Origin: Spirilliplanes yamanashiensis
GTDB lineage: Bacteria > Actinomycetota > Actinomycetes > Mycobacteriales > Micromonosporaceae
Length of the DNA: 64,000 bases
Direction: 5' to 3'
Assembly (NCBI RefSeq): GCF_016863475.1
Contig: NZ_BOOY01000036.1
Span: 62,001 to 126,000, forward strand
The notes beneath the pieces were generated by a model, which saw only the letters and a program-made list of their open reading frames with translations, was not told the DNA's origin and searched no databases. Each line of letters starts with the position of its first letter. The stretch's first letter is position 1. Shown piece by piece: positions 33,896 to 41,670 of the stretch. Both the position numbers and the translations under genes were made by a program.

Positions 33896-34378
33896 GTGCT
33901 TGGCCCAGACCTCGACGACGCGGAGGACCGGCTGCGTGCCTGGAGCGCCCGCCCGTCGGGCCGCGCCGACGCCGCCGCCGCGCTCGCGGACCGGGTGGCC
34001 GGCATCTCCGCCACCGCGACCGGCGCCGGCGACGCGATCCGCGTGACCGTCGGCAGCTCGGGCGCGCTCACCGACCTGCAGCTCGCCGACCGGGTGCAGC
34101 GGATGACCGGCGCGGAGCTCGCCGGCGAGATCGTGCGGACCATGCGCCGGGCCCAGGCCAACCTGACGACGCAGGTGGCGGCCGCGGTCGACGACACCGT
34201 CGGCGGCGAGTCGGAGACCGGCCGCGCGGTGCTCGACAGCTTCGCCCAGCGCTTCCCGGAGCCCGCCGCCGACCCGGCCGAGCCCGTCATGCCCGCCCCG
34301 AAGCCGTTCCCCAGCTTCGGCGAGCAGGGCAGCTTCCCCAGCCGCCCGTCGTTCCCGCACCAGGCCGACCGGCGCTGA
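33896..34378 (+). CDS. YbaB/EbfC DNA-binding family protein
   Basis: The 160-residue protein has the YbaB-like core: a first helix with RLRAWSARPSGRADAAAALADRVAG, two strands (TATGAGDAIRVTVGSSGALTDL) and a long helix (TGAELAGEIVRTMRRAQANL), then a Pro-rich tail. In actinomycetes many paralogues of this family neighbour type VII secretion or signalling genes. GTG 33896 has GAGGAG eight bases upstream; an upstream GTG at 33863 is less likely. It is divergent from fxsA across a 167-base promoter region. A bidirectional terminator follows. Confidence 0.75.
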   Translation: MLGPDLDDAEDRLRAWSARPSGRADAAAALADRVAGISATATGAGDAIRVTVGSSGALTDLQLADRVQRMTGAELAGEIVRTMRRAQANLTTQVAAAVDDTVGGESETGRAVLDSFAQRFPEPAADPAEPVMPAPKPFPSFGEQGSFPSRPSFPHQADRR

Positions 34379-34392
34379 CCCCCGGACAGCAC

Positions 34393-34421
34393 ACGGGGCG
34401 CACGCGCGGCGTGCGCCCCGT
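34393..34421. terminator. Bidirectional terminator between YbaB-like and DUF427 genes
   Basis: A perfect 13-bp inverted repeat, ACGGGGCGCACGC at 34393-34405 and GCGTGCGCCCCGT at 34409-34421, with a three-base loop lies midway between two convergent stop codons. Confidence 0.8.
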
Positions 34422-34435
34422 ACCGGACGGGTGAC

Positions 34436-34717
34436 TCAGGCGACGACCTTGACGTCCTTCCAGAAGGCCACGCGGTCGCGGACGGCCTTCGCGTCGGGCT
34501 TCGGCTCCGGGTAGTACCAGACGGCGTCCTGGCTCTGGACGTCGTCCTTCTGCAGCGTGTAGTACGAGGCGCGGCCCTTCCACGGGCAGACGGTGTGGGT
34601 CTCCGACGGCTTCAGCACGTCCTCCCGCAGGGACTCCCGCGGGAAGTAGTGGTTGCCCTCGACGACCACGGTGTCGTCGCTCTCCGCGATGATCTCGTCG
34701 TTCCACATGGCCTTCAT
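34436..34717 (-). CDS. DUF427 family protein
   Basis: The 93-residue protein matches DUF427: KAMWNDEIIAESDDTVVVEGNHYFP, then ETHTVCPWKGRASYYTL near residues 38-54 and AVWYYPEPKPDAK before the end. The conserved Cys-Pro-Trp-Lys-Gly turn is intact. The family fold is a small beta-barrel and its role is unknown. ATG 34717 is six bases behind TACGTT, so the mRNA is predicted to be leaderless. Confidence 0.9.
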   Translation of the reverse strand: MKAMWNDEIIAESDDTVVVEGNHYFPRESLREDVLKPSETHTVCPWKGRASYYTLQKDDVQSQDAVWYYPEPKPDAKAVRDRVAFWKDVKVVA

Positions 34718-34723
34718 GTCCCG

Positions 34724-34729
34724 AACGTA
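34724..34729 (-). promoter_or_regulatory. Leaderless-type -10 box of the DUF427 gene
   Basis: TACGTT on the minus strand, six bases before ATG 34717. Confidence 0.5.
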
Positions 34730-34817
34730 GCGCGGGCCCTGGTCCGCCGCCCGCGATGCGGGTTTTCCTGCGCCAGGGAGTGAAGCGCGCCGGAACGGCT
34801 GCCGGGCGGGCACGTCC

Positions 34818-34823
34818 TAAGCT
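34818..34823 (+). promoter_or_regulatory. Leaderless-type -10 box of the Cas4-like nuclease gene
   Basis: TAAGCT, six bases before ATG 34830. No ribosome-binding site is present between them. Confidence 0.5.
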
Positions 34824-34829
34824 GGCGCG

Positions 34830-35882
34830 ATGACCGACGCCGTACTCGACCGGCTGCGCGGCCCGGGGCCGGCGCGGCGGCACAACGCGCGCACCATCGC
34901 CGCCCTCACCGCCAACCCGGGATGCACGCGGCGGGCCGTGCTCGACGCGGCCGGCGTCGACAAGCAGGGACTCGCCGAGCGGGCCGGGCACCCGGCGCCG
35001 TTCGGCCAGTCCGGCTTCGCGCTGTCGCGCGGCAACGCGTTCGAGGCGCAGCTGAAGGCCGACTCCGGCCGGCTGCTGCGCGAGCTGCTCGCCGGGGCGC
35101 TCGGCCACGACGTCCCCGAGTCGTACGCCGACCTGGGCGCCGACGACGACGCCACGCTCACCGCCCGGCACGCCGCCACCGCCGAGCTGCTCACCGGCGC
35201 CGGCGCCGCCCTGGTCGACCACCCGCTGCTGTCGCTGGACGTCGCCGGGCGCACCGTGTTCCTCGAACCGGACCTGGTCGCCGCGCGGGTCGGCGGGCGC
35301 TTCCACGTCGTCGAGATCAAGTCCTTCGCCATCGTCGACGGCCAGGCCGACAGCGCCAAGGTGTCCGCCGCCGCCGTCCAGGCCGCCGTGTACGTGCTGG
35401 CCCTGCGCCGGCTGCTCGGCGACGACCTGGTCAGCCACGACGTGGTGCTCGTCTGCCCGGAGAACTTCGCGTTCCGCCCCACCGCCGTCGTCCTCGACGT
35501 GCGCAAGCAGCTCGGCACCCTGACCCGGCAGCTGCGCCGCCTCGCCGGGGTGTCCGCGCTGGCCGCCGACCTGCCGCCCGGGCTGTCGTTCGACCTGGCC
35601 CTGCCGGGCGCCGAGCTGGCCGCCGCCGTCGCCCGGCTCACCGCCCGGTACGCCCCCGAGTGCCTGTCGGCGTGCGAGCTGGCGTACCTGTGCCGGCACG
35701 AGGCGACCGGCACCACGGCGGCGCTCGGCCGCCCGGTCCGCGAGGCCCTCGGCGGCGTCGACACGATCGGCGAGGTGCTGGAGCTGGCGTCCGGCGCCCG
35801 CGCCCCCGGCCCGGGCCAGGAGGAGGCGGCCGCCCTGCTGCGCGCCGCCGCCCGCCTCCGCGCGGCGGCCGTGGGTCTGTGA
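34830..35882 (+). CDS. Cas4-like PD-(D/E)XK nuclease with iron-sulfur cysteines
   Basis: The 350-residue protein carries the full Cas4/RecB-type set: Glu71 in RGNAFE, Asp148 in FLEPDLV, Glu162-x-Lys164 in VVEIKSF, and QxxxY (Gln184, Tyr188) in AAVQAAVYVL. Cys32 near the N-terminus and Cys278, Cys282 and Cys288 (CX3CX5C) near the C-terminus match the four ligands of the Cas4/AddB [4Fe-4S] cluster. It should be a DNA nuclease with single-strand polarity. It is not next to any CRISPR or cas gene. The following gene overlaps by four bases (GTGA). It may act with the SF1 helicase at 42800. Confidence 0.8.
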   Translation: MTDAVLDRLRGPGPARRHNARTIAALTANPGCTRRAVLDAAGVDKQGLAERAGHPAPFGQSGFALSRGNAFEAQLKADSGRLLRELLAGALGHDVPESYADLGADDDATLTARHAATAELLTGAGAALVDHPLLSLDVAGRTVFLEPDLVAARVGGRFHVVEIKSFAIVDGQADSAKVSAAAVQAAVYVLALRRLLGDDLVSHDVVLVCPENFAFRPTAVVLDVRKQLGTLTRQLRRLAGVSALAADLPPGLSFDLALPGAELAAAVARLTARYAPECLSACELAYLCRHEATGTTAALGRPVREALGGVDTIGEVLELASGARAPGPGQEEAAALLRAAARLRAAAVGL

Positions 35883-37327
35883 GCACCCTGACCGCGCTGG
35901 CGCGGGCGGAGGCCGTGGCCGCCGGCCGGGCCCAGCCGATCGCCACCGTCCGCCACCTGCACGTGCACCCCGACCCGCTGGTGCTGGTGCCGGTCGTCAT
36001 GGCCGGCGAGCCGAACGCCCCGCTCGCCGCCCTGGCCGGCCGCGACCGGGCCGCGCCCCGGCTGCTCGTGGTGGCCCAGCCGCGCAACCGCGACCTGCGC
36101 TTCGCGTTCGCCGCCGAGCTGGCCGAGATCGTCGTCGGCTACGCCGAGTCGCACATCGGCCCCAGCGAGGCCGTCGCCGTCGACCGCGGCCGCGACGTGC
36201 GGCACCGCTACCTCGACGCGCCGCAGGTGTGGGTGCCCAACCCGGGCGGCGTCGACTTCCTGCGCCTGTTCGGCCGCTCCACCCGGTTCCGCCGCACCGA
36301 CGGCGACCACCCGGTGCCGCCCGCCGTGCCGCTGCTCGGCCGGTGGCTGACGTTCCTCGCCACCCAGGCCGAGGTGCCCGGCTCCGCCCTGCTGGTCGCC
36401 GCCACCCAGGCGCTCGCCCTGCACTGGGCCACCGGCCAGAGCAGCGCCGAGGACGCCCAGCTCGGCGCGCTGCTCGGCTGGATCGACCCCGGCCCGCTCA
36501 CCGGCCCCGAGGCCGCCCGCCGCGCCGAGCAGCTGCCGCCCGCCGGCCCCGCCACCGACCCCGACTTCGACAACCGGGTCCTCGCGCCGCTGCTGTCCGC
36601 CGGCGCCGACCCGGCCGACGCGCTGCGCGACCAGCTGCTGCCCACCTGGGACCTGATGTGGCGCGCCGTCGACCTGCTGCGCGCGCTGCCCCCGGGCGCC
36701 CGCGTCGCCGGCCGGTGGGACGCCGACCGCGACGCCTTCTCCGGCTACGTCGCCCACCTGCGCGACACCGGCACCCCGCAGCCGCGCCGCGACTCCGCCG
36801 TCGCCGCGGCCGCCCGCCTGCACCGCCTCGAGAACGTCCAGGCCCGGTACGCCGCCCAGCGCGCCTTCGACGACCCGCTGGTCATGGCCGAGCACCGGCT
36901 CACCGGCGAGGCGTTCGAGGGCGTCGTCACCCACGCCAAGGCCGACCGCGTCGACGACACCGGCAAGCGCCCCGTGCTGCGCCCCCGGCTGATCGTGCGC
37001 ACCGCCGAACCCGTCCGCGCGTCCGCCGGCACCGCCCTGACCTGCCCGGACCGCCCGTCCCAGAAGGCCACGGTCATCTCGGTGACGCCGGCCGGCGACG
37101 AGACGGACGTGCTGCTGGAACTGTCCGGCGGGATGGGCCGCAAGCTGGTCGCCGAGCCGGGCAGCGTGCCCGCCGTCGGCGACACGGTGCTCTACACGAC
37201 GCTGACGGAGGCGTACCGGCCGGGCGGCGCGTTCCCCGAACCGGACCGCACCCCGTGGACCCACGGCGGCCCGCCCGCCCCACCGGCCCAGCCGACGCCG
37301 GCGGAGGCCGCGGAGGAGTGGGCCTAG
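35879..37327 (+). CDS. Unknown 482-residue protein coupled to the Cas4-like nuclease
   Basis: I do not recognise a family. The N-terminal 200 residues alternate strands and helices with VHPDPLVLVPVVMAGEPNAPLA; the middle is helical, with DLMWRAVDLLRALPPGARVAGRW and a FSGYVAHLRDTG segment. The last 120 residues look like an OB-type beta-barrel followed by a Pro-rich tail. Full-length partner proteins of this kind may bind nucleic acid next to the nuclease. GTG 35879 overlaps the nuclease stop as GTGA. The stop shares CTAG with the convergent PP2C gene. No signal peptide or membrane helix is seen. Confidence 0.75.
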   Translation: MSTLTALARAEAVAAGRAQPIATVRHLHVHPDPLVLVPVVMAGEPNAPLAALAGRDRAAPRLLVVAQPRNRDLRFAFAAELAEIVVGYAESHIGPSEAVAVDRGRDVRHRYLDAPQVWVPNPGGVDFLRLFGRSTRFRRTDGDHPVPPAVPLLGRWLTFLATQAEVPGSALLVAATQALALHWATGQSSAEDAQLGALLGWIDPGPLTGPEAARRAEQLPPAGPATDPDFDNRVLAPLLSAGADPADALRDQLLPTWDLMWRAVDLLRALPPGARVAGRWDADRDAFSGYVAHLRDTGTPQPRRDSAVAAAARLHRLENVQARYAAQRAFDDPLVMAEHRLTGEAFEGVVTHAKADRVDDTGKRPVLRPRLIVRTAEPVRASAGTALTCPDRPSQKATVISVTPAGDETDVLLELSGGMGRKLVAEPGSVPAVGDTVLYTTLTEAYRPGGAFPEPDRTPWTHGGPPAPPAQPTPAEAAEEWA

Positions 37328-39102
37328 AACCGCACCAGCAGCAGGGCGATGTCGTCGTCGTGGCGGGTGGCGACCTTGAGCAGGTGGTCGGCCAGGTCCG
37401 AGGGGTCCAGGTCGGCGCCCGCCGCCAGCTGGTCGCGGAGCCGGCCGATGCCGACGTCGAGGACCTCGTCGGGGTCCTCGACGAGGCCGTCGGTGTAGAG
37501 GAGCAGGGTCGAGCCCGGCGGCACGGTGCGGGTGTGGTCGCGGCGCAGGCGGCGGCTGGGGAGGCCCAGCAGGGGCTCGGGCGGGGTCCACCACGCCTCG
37601 GCGGCGCCGTCGGGCAGCAGGAGCAGCGGCGGCGGGTGGCCGGCGTTGGACCAGATGACCTGGTGGGCGTCGCCGATGCGGCGGACCCGGGCCAGGACCA
37701 TCGTGGCGGTGGTGCGCATCCGCAGGCCGCGGACGGCGCGGTCGACCTGGGTGAGCAGGGACGCCGGGTCGTCCAGGCGGCCGTACGCGTCGCCGCGCAC
37801 CAGGTTGCGCAGCTGGCCCATGGCGGCGGCGGCCTCGACGTCGTGGCCGGAGACGTCGCCGACGGCCAGGACGGCGGTGCCGTCGGGCTGGGCGAACGCG
37901 TCGTACCAGTCGCCGCCGACCGCCGCGCCCGTCTGGGCGGGCAGGTAGCGGGCGTGCAGTTCCAGGCCGGGGATCGCCGGCAGCTCGGTGAGCAGGCTGC
38001 GTTGCAGGACCTCGGCGACGTGCCGCTGCTCGGCGTACAGGCGGCTGTTGTCGAGGGCGAGCCCGGCGCGGCGGCCGATGTCGACGGCCGTGTCGACCTC
38101 GGCCTCGGTGAACGGGGCCCTGCCGGGGCCGTTCATGAGGCTGACGACGCCCAGGACGCGGCCGGTGCGCGGCGCGGTGATCGGGGCCGTGACGTGCGAG
38201 GCGTTGCCGAGCCGGCGGCCGAGTTCGAGGACCTCGGGCGAGACGAGGCGGCCCTCGTCGGCGGGCTGCAGGTCGGACTTGCGGACCGGGCGGCCGGTGC
38301 GCAGCGCGGTGCGGGCGGGCGCCCGGTCGAGCAGGCCGTCGGGCAGCAGCTCCACCAGGCGCAGCAGGTCGGCCCGGCTGGCCGGGTCGTGGTGCGCGGC
38401 GGCGATGCGGCCGGGCCGGCCGTCGGCGTCCATCAGCGACACCAGGCACCAGTCGGCGAGGCGGGGGGTGATCGCGTCGGCGAGGGTCTGCAGCGCGTCG
38501 GCGGCGTCGAGCCGGCCGGCGAGCATCTCCGTCATGTCGGTGAGCATGCCGAGCTGGGCGCTGGCGGCCTCGGCCCGGTGCCGCGCCTCGTCGGCGTCCT
38601 CCCGGGCGATCCGCAGGCGCAGCTCGGACGAGCAGGCGGCGGCCAGGTCGGCGAGCGTGGCGAGCTGCTCCTTCGTCCACGCCCGGGGCTTGCTGTCGAT
38701 GGCGCACAGCGAGCCGAGGGTGCGGCCGTCGGCGTCGGTGAGCGGGAAGCCGGCGTACGCGACGACGCCCAGGTCGGGGATGGCGAGGTTGTCGCGGACC
38801 TGGGCGTACAGCCGGGCGTCGGGGAAGACCTTCGGGATGCCGTCGACGACGACGTGCCGGCAGAACGAGTGGCTGAGCGGGGTCTCGCGCGCGGCGGCCC
38901 ACGGCTCGGGCAGCCCGACCTGCCCGGGGAAGAACTGGCGCTCGTCGCTGACGAGCGACACGAGCGCCACGGGGACGTCGAGCAGGTTCTTCACGAGCCG
39001 GGCGAAGCGGTCGAACGCCTCGTCGGGGGCGCTGGCCAGGCAGGAGCGGCGCAGGGCGAGCAGCCGGTCGGGGTCGGCGAGGCCGTCGGGTCGAGCCTCC
39101 AT
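37324..39102 (-). CDS. GAF-domain PP2C (SpoIIE-type) serine phosphatase
   Basis: The 592-residue cytoplasmic protein has two GAF domains (about 20-165, with the FPGQVGLPEPWAA and LSHSFCRHVV motifs, and 190-345) followed by a SpoIIE/PP2C domain (370-592). The metal-binding motifs are intact: GGDWYDAF, VGDVSGHDVEAAAAMGQLR, and LLYTDGLVED. Such enzymes dephosphorylate STAS antagonists in partner-switching sigma control, with GAF domains sensing small ligands or redox state. ATG 39102 has GAGG seven bases upstream; GTG 39105 is the alternative. A STAS and an RsbW-like gene are present in the window but not adjacent. Confidence 0.9.
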   Translation of the reverse strand: MEARPDGLADPDRLLALRRSCLASAPDEAFDRFARLVKNLLDVPVALVSLVSDERQFFPGQVGLPEPWAAARETPLSHSFCRHVVVDGIPKVFPDARLYAQVRDNLAIPDLGVVAYAGFPLTDADGRTLGSLCAIDSKPRAWTKEQLATLADLAAACSSELRLRIAREDADEARHRAEAASAQLGMLTDMTEMLAGRLDAADALQTLADAITPRLADWCLVSLMDADGRPGRIAAAHHDPASRADLLRLVELLPDGLLDRAPARTALRTGRPVRKSDLQPADEGRLVSPEVLELGRRLGNASHVTAPITAPRTGRVLGVVSLMNGPGRAPFTEAEVDTAVDIGRRAGLALDNSRLYAEQRHVAEVLQRSLLTELPAIPGLELHARYLPAQTGAAVGGDWYDAFAQPDGTAVLAVGDVSGHDVEAAAAMGQLRNLVRGDAYGRLDDPASLLTQVDRAVRGLRMRTTATMVLARVRRIGDAHQVIWSNAGHPPPLLLLPDGAAEAWWTPPEPLLGLPSRRLRRDHTRTVPPGSTLLLYTDGLVEDPDEVLDVGIGRLRDQLAAGADLDPSDLADHLLKVATRHDDDIALLLVRF

Positions 39103-39169
39103 CACCCACCTCTGGTCGCCGTCGGCGGACGGCCTGCGCTCACCGCCCGCCGACAGGCTACCTCGCTGC

Positions 39170-39874
39170 TCAGAACAGTCCCGGCGGCACCGGCTCGGAC
39201 CCGCTCGTCACCGCCGCGTCCGGCGCGGCAGGGCGCCACCGGGACGCCCACCGCTCGCGCACCGCGGCGAACGCGTCGTCGTCGAGCCCGTACGTGGAGA
39301 CGGTCACGCTGGCGGTCGCGGCGCGGTCCTCGGCGAGCCGGGCCTGCGACGCCGCGACGACCAGGTGGCCGTGCGGGTCGACCAGCGCGAACTGGCGGTC
39401 GGCCTCGTGCACGGGCGCGCCGTCGCCGACCGCGGCCCGCAGCTCGCGGCCGGTCACGGTCCCGGTGAGGAACAGGGTGCGGCGGCGGCCCTCCGGGCGG
39501 GTCTCGAGCAGGTGGCGCAGCTGCACCAGGAACGCGCGCCAGCCCTCCTCGATGCCGTCGTAGACGTCGTCCCAGCGGGCGTCGGTGAGGTCGCCGGGCA
39601 GCACGGCGCGCACGACGCAGTGCGGGCCGTCGGCCTCGATCTCCAGGTACGAGCCGTCGCTCCAGACGACCCGGCGGCCGTCCTCGTGCTTCGGCTCGTC
39701 GACGAAGATGAGCCGGATCTCGGGCTCGATGCCGTCGTAGTCCCAGCCGAACCAGCGGCGGACGTGCTCCGGCTCGGTCAGCGCCGGCCAGACGTCGGCG
39801 GGCGGGGCGGCGATGCGGGTCTCGACGTGGAAGGGCTTCGGGTCTCCGGAGGGCTGGTGTCCGCTCTCGCTCAT
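39170..39874 (-). CDS. SRPBCC/AHSA1-type protein with C-terminal extension
   Basis: The 234-residue protein has an AHSA1-like helix-grip domain (HVETRIAAPPADVWPALTEPEHVRRWFGWDY to about residue 145) and a further 85-residue part that resembles a second, shorter domain with VTVSTYGLDDDAFAAVRERW. Pairing with an ArsR-type repressor gene in one overlapping operon is a common actinobacterial arrangement. ATG 39874 overlaps the repressor stop as ATGA. The ligand is unknown. Confidence 0.85.
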   Translation of the reverse strand: MSESGHQPSGDPKPFHVETRIAAPPADVWPALTEPEHVRRWFGWDYDGIEPEIRLIFVDEPKHEDGRRVVWSDGSYLEIEADGPHCVVRAVLPGDLTDARWDDVYDGIEEGWRAFLVQLRHLLETRPEGRRRTLFLTGTVTGRELRAAVGDGAPVHEADRQFALVDPHGHLVVAASQARLAEDRAATASVTVSTYGLDDDAFAAVRERWASRWRPAAPDAAVTSGSEPVPPGLF

Positions 39875-40479
39875 GACGCTGACTCCTGCGGTGTGGTGGT
39901 GGGTGGCGCGGGCGCGGCGGGGTGTCCGCCGATGGTGAGCCGGTAGCGGCGGGCGGGGTCCGCGCCGGCGGGCGGCGCGAACTCGGCCGCCAGGTCGGCG
40001 ACGGCCGCGGCGAGGCGGCTGGCGAAGCGTTCGATGTCGGCCGGTTCGGCGAAGCCGACGTCGGCCTCGACGGCGAACGTGACGAGCCGCTTGCCGGCGG
40101 CGCCGGCCCGCTCGCGCATCGCCGCGACGTCCTGCAGCGTCCGCGCCGCCATCGCCAGCAGGGTGTCGGCGGCGAACCGGTCCTGCCCGGCGGCGCCGAG
40201 GTCGCCGACGACCTCGGGCGCGAGCACGACGGCCCCGGCGGTGGCCCGCAGCACCCGCTCGGTGACGCCGCGGCGGGGGCGCAGCTCGACCAGCTCGACG
40301 AGCCCGCCCTTCTCCAGCTCACGCAGGTGGTAGTTGACCCGCTGGCGGGTCTCGCCGAGCCGGGCGGCCACGGTCGTGGCGGAGCCGGGCTCGCGCAGCG
40401 CCTCGAGGATGCGGCGACGCAGCGGGCCGAGGGTGCCGCGCAGGCGGTCCCGCTCGCTGAGCACGTCGACGGTGGTCAC
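39871..40479 (-). CDS. ArsR-type winged-helix transcriptional regulator
   Basis: The 202-residue protein has an N-terminal winged helix-turn-helix (RRRILEALREPGSATTVAARLGETRQRVNYHLREL) and the wing GLVELVELRPRRGVTERVLRA, then a helical effector or dimer domain. No metal-binding Cys motif is present, so it is not a classic arsenic sensor. GTG 40479 directly follows an apparent promoter whose -35 TTGACA is inside a perfect palindrome, suggesting autorepression. It forms an operon with the SRPBCC gene. Confidence 0.88.
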   Translation of the reverse strand: MTTVDVLSERDRLRGTLGPLRRRILEALREPGSATTVAARLGETRQRVNYHLRELEKGGLVELVELRPRRGVTERVLRATAGAVVLAPEVVGDLGAAGQDRFAADTLLAMAARTLQDVAAMRERAGAAGKRLVTFAVEADVGFAEPADIERFASRLAAAVADLAAEFAPPAGADPARRYRLTIGGHPAAPAPPTTTPQESAS

Positions 40480-40486
40480 GCCCCCG

Positions 40487-40516
40487 ATCGTGCCTTTCGA
40501 CAAACGCATTTGTCAA
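40487..40516 (-). promoter_or_regulatory. Autoregulated promoter and operator of the ArsR-SRPBCC operon
   Basis: On the minus strand TTGACA (40516-40511) is a perfect -35 hexamer with a weak CACGAT -10 (40492-40487), 18 bases apart, just before GTG 40479. The palindrome GACAAA-CGCA-TTTGTC at 40499-40514 covers the -35 region and is the likely operator of the regulator. Confidence 0.6.
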
Positions 40517-41365
40517 TTACGCGGCGCGCGACCACCCGGTGCGCCGCCCTGCCGTCAGCCCCGACCGGATCGTGCGGCGCGTCTCGGCCCGCCCCAACCC
40601 CGACCGCCGGGCCGCCCGCGCCAGCTCGGCCCGCGCGGTGGCCTCGTCGAGCAGGCCCGCCCCGACCAGCCGCCCCAGCGCGAACGCCGCCCGGTTCAGC
40701 GTGTCGTTGCGGGTGCCCGGCACCGCCCACGCCACCCGCTCCGCCTCCGCCTCCAGCGCCGCCCGCGCGTACCGCCGGGGGTGCGCCACCTCCACCGGCC
40801 GGCCGCGCGGCGGCGGCTCCGGTCCGGCCAGCAGCTCGGCCAGGGCCCCGGGGACCGCCGCCGGCCGCGCCGCGCCCGGCGCCACCACCCACGTGTACGC
40901 CCGCCCGCTCGCGTGCCGCGACGGCGGCGCCACCACATAACCGCCCGCGCCGCGCCAGTCGACCCCCGGCAGCAGCCGCACCCGGTTGCCGTGCCCCGTC
41001 GGCGCGAACCACACGTGCCACCCGCCCGACCCCGTCCGCGCTAGCGGCGCCCGCGGCAGGTCGCCGCCCAGCAGGTGCCGCAGCGCCGCCAGCCCCTCCG
41101 GCGAGTCGACGTCCGCCACGTCCATCGCCACGCCCGTGCGCAGCCCCACGTTCGCCCGCGGCCACCGCGCCCACCACAGCTCCACCCGCCGCGGGTCGGT
41201 GCTCGCGTCGGTCAGCCCGCGGCGCAGCCACGGGTGCTTGCCGGGCCGCTCGCACCCGGGCCGTCCGCAGTCGCAGCCGCCGCCGGGCTCGGGAGCGTGC
41301 AGCGGCAGCACGGGGACCCCGCGCCGGGCCCAGGCCAGCGCCACCGCGAGGAGCACGTCCTCCAT
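40517..41365 (-). CDS. Bifunctional DNA primase/polymerase domain protein (Prim-Pol)
   Basis: The 282-residue protein is a Prim-Pol N-terminal domain: it starts AWARRGVPVLPL, has a Cys/His cluster (CDCGRPGCERPGKHP, about 31-45), the NVGLRTG turn, the catalytic DxD (Asp85, Asp87) in MDVADVDS, and the GGWHVWF segment with the active-site His. These domains make primers or extend DNA in phages, plasmids and some chromosomal loci. No helicase domain is fused. ATG 41365 is seven bases behind a TACACT box and is overlapped by an SOS-like sequence. Confidence 0.85.
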   Translation of the reverse strand: MEDVLLAVALAWARRGVPVLPLHAPEPGGGCDCGRPGCERPGKHPWLRRGLTDASTDPRRVELWWARWPRANVGLRTGVAMDVADVDSPEGLAALRHLLGGDLPRAPLARTGSGGWHVWFAPTGHGNRVRLLPGVDWRGAGGYVVAPPSRHASGRAYTWVVAPGAARPAAVPGALAELLAGPEPPPRGRPVEVAHPRRYARAALEAEAERVAWAVPGTRNDTLNRAAFALGRLVGAGLLDEATARAELARAARRSGLGRAETRRTIRSGLTAGRRTGWSRAA

Positions 41366-41383
41366 TCGAACAAGTGTACTAGG
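41359..41383 (-). promoter_or_regulatory. Promoter with SOS-like box for the Prim-Pol gene
   Basis: TACACT at 41378-41373 lies seven bases before ATG 41365. The plus-strand sequence TCGAAC-AAGT-GTACTA at 41366-41381 matches the actinobacterial LexA box TCGAAC-N4-GTTCGA at 10 of 12 positions and covers the -10 region. LexA control is possible but not proven. Confidence 0.4.
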
Positions 41384-41391
41384 GACGGCGG

Positions 41392-41670
41392 GTGGCGGTC
41401 GGCGAGCCGCTGATCGTCGCCGGCGGCGACGGCGGGCGGGCCCGGGTGACCGTCGTCGGGGTCACCTACCACCGGGGCGGCTGCGTGCGGTCCCGGCCGC
41501 CCGGCAACGGCAACAGCCAGCTCGCGGGCGATGACTTCCCCTACTTCGAGGCGCTGGCCGAGGGCGAGACCGCCACGGGCCTCATGCACTTCGACGTGGC
41601 GGAGCGCGGCGGGCTGCTGCACCTGGAGAACGACCTCGGCCGGTCCGTGGGGGAGTGGGACCTCAGCTGA
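41392..41670 (+). CDS. Small protein of unknown function (92 residues)
   Basis: The frame from GTG 41392 has consistent third-position GC and no better alternative on either strand, so it is likely real. The product is acidic near the C-terminus, with FPYFEALAEGETATGLMHF and ENDLGRSVGEWDLS, and has no signal peptide or helix spanning the membrane. No family is recognised; the size and acidity resemble small immunity-type proteins, which is speculation. The stop lies within TCAGCTGA, which also contains the stop of the convergent Beta-family gene. Confidence 0.6.
   Translation: MAVGEPLIVAGGDGGRARVTVVGVTYHRGGCVRSRPPGNGNSQLAGDDFPYFEALAEGETATGLMHFDVAERGGLLHLENDLGRSVGEWDLS

Noticed and set aside
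34830-35882. The Cas4-like nuclease as part of a CRISPR-Cas locus.
   Set aside because: No repeat array, cas1 or cas2 is seen in 64 kb.
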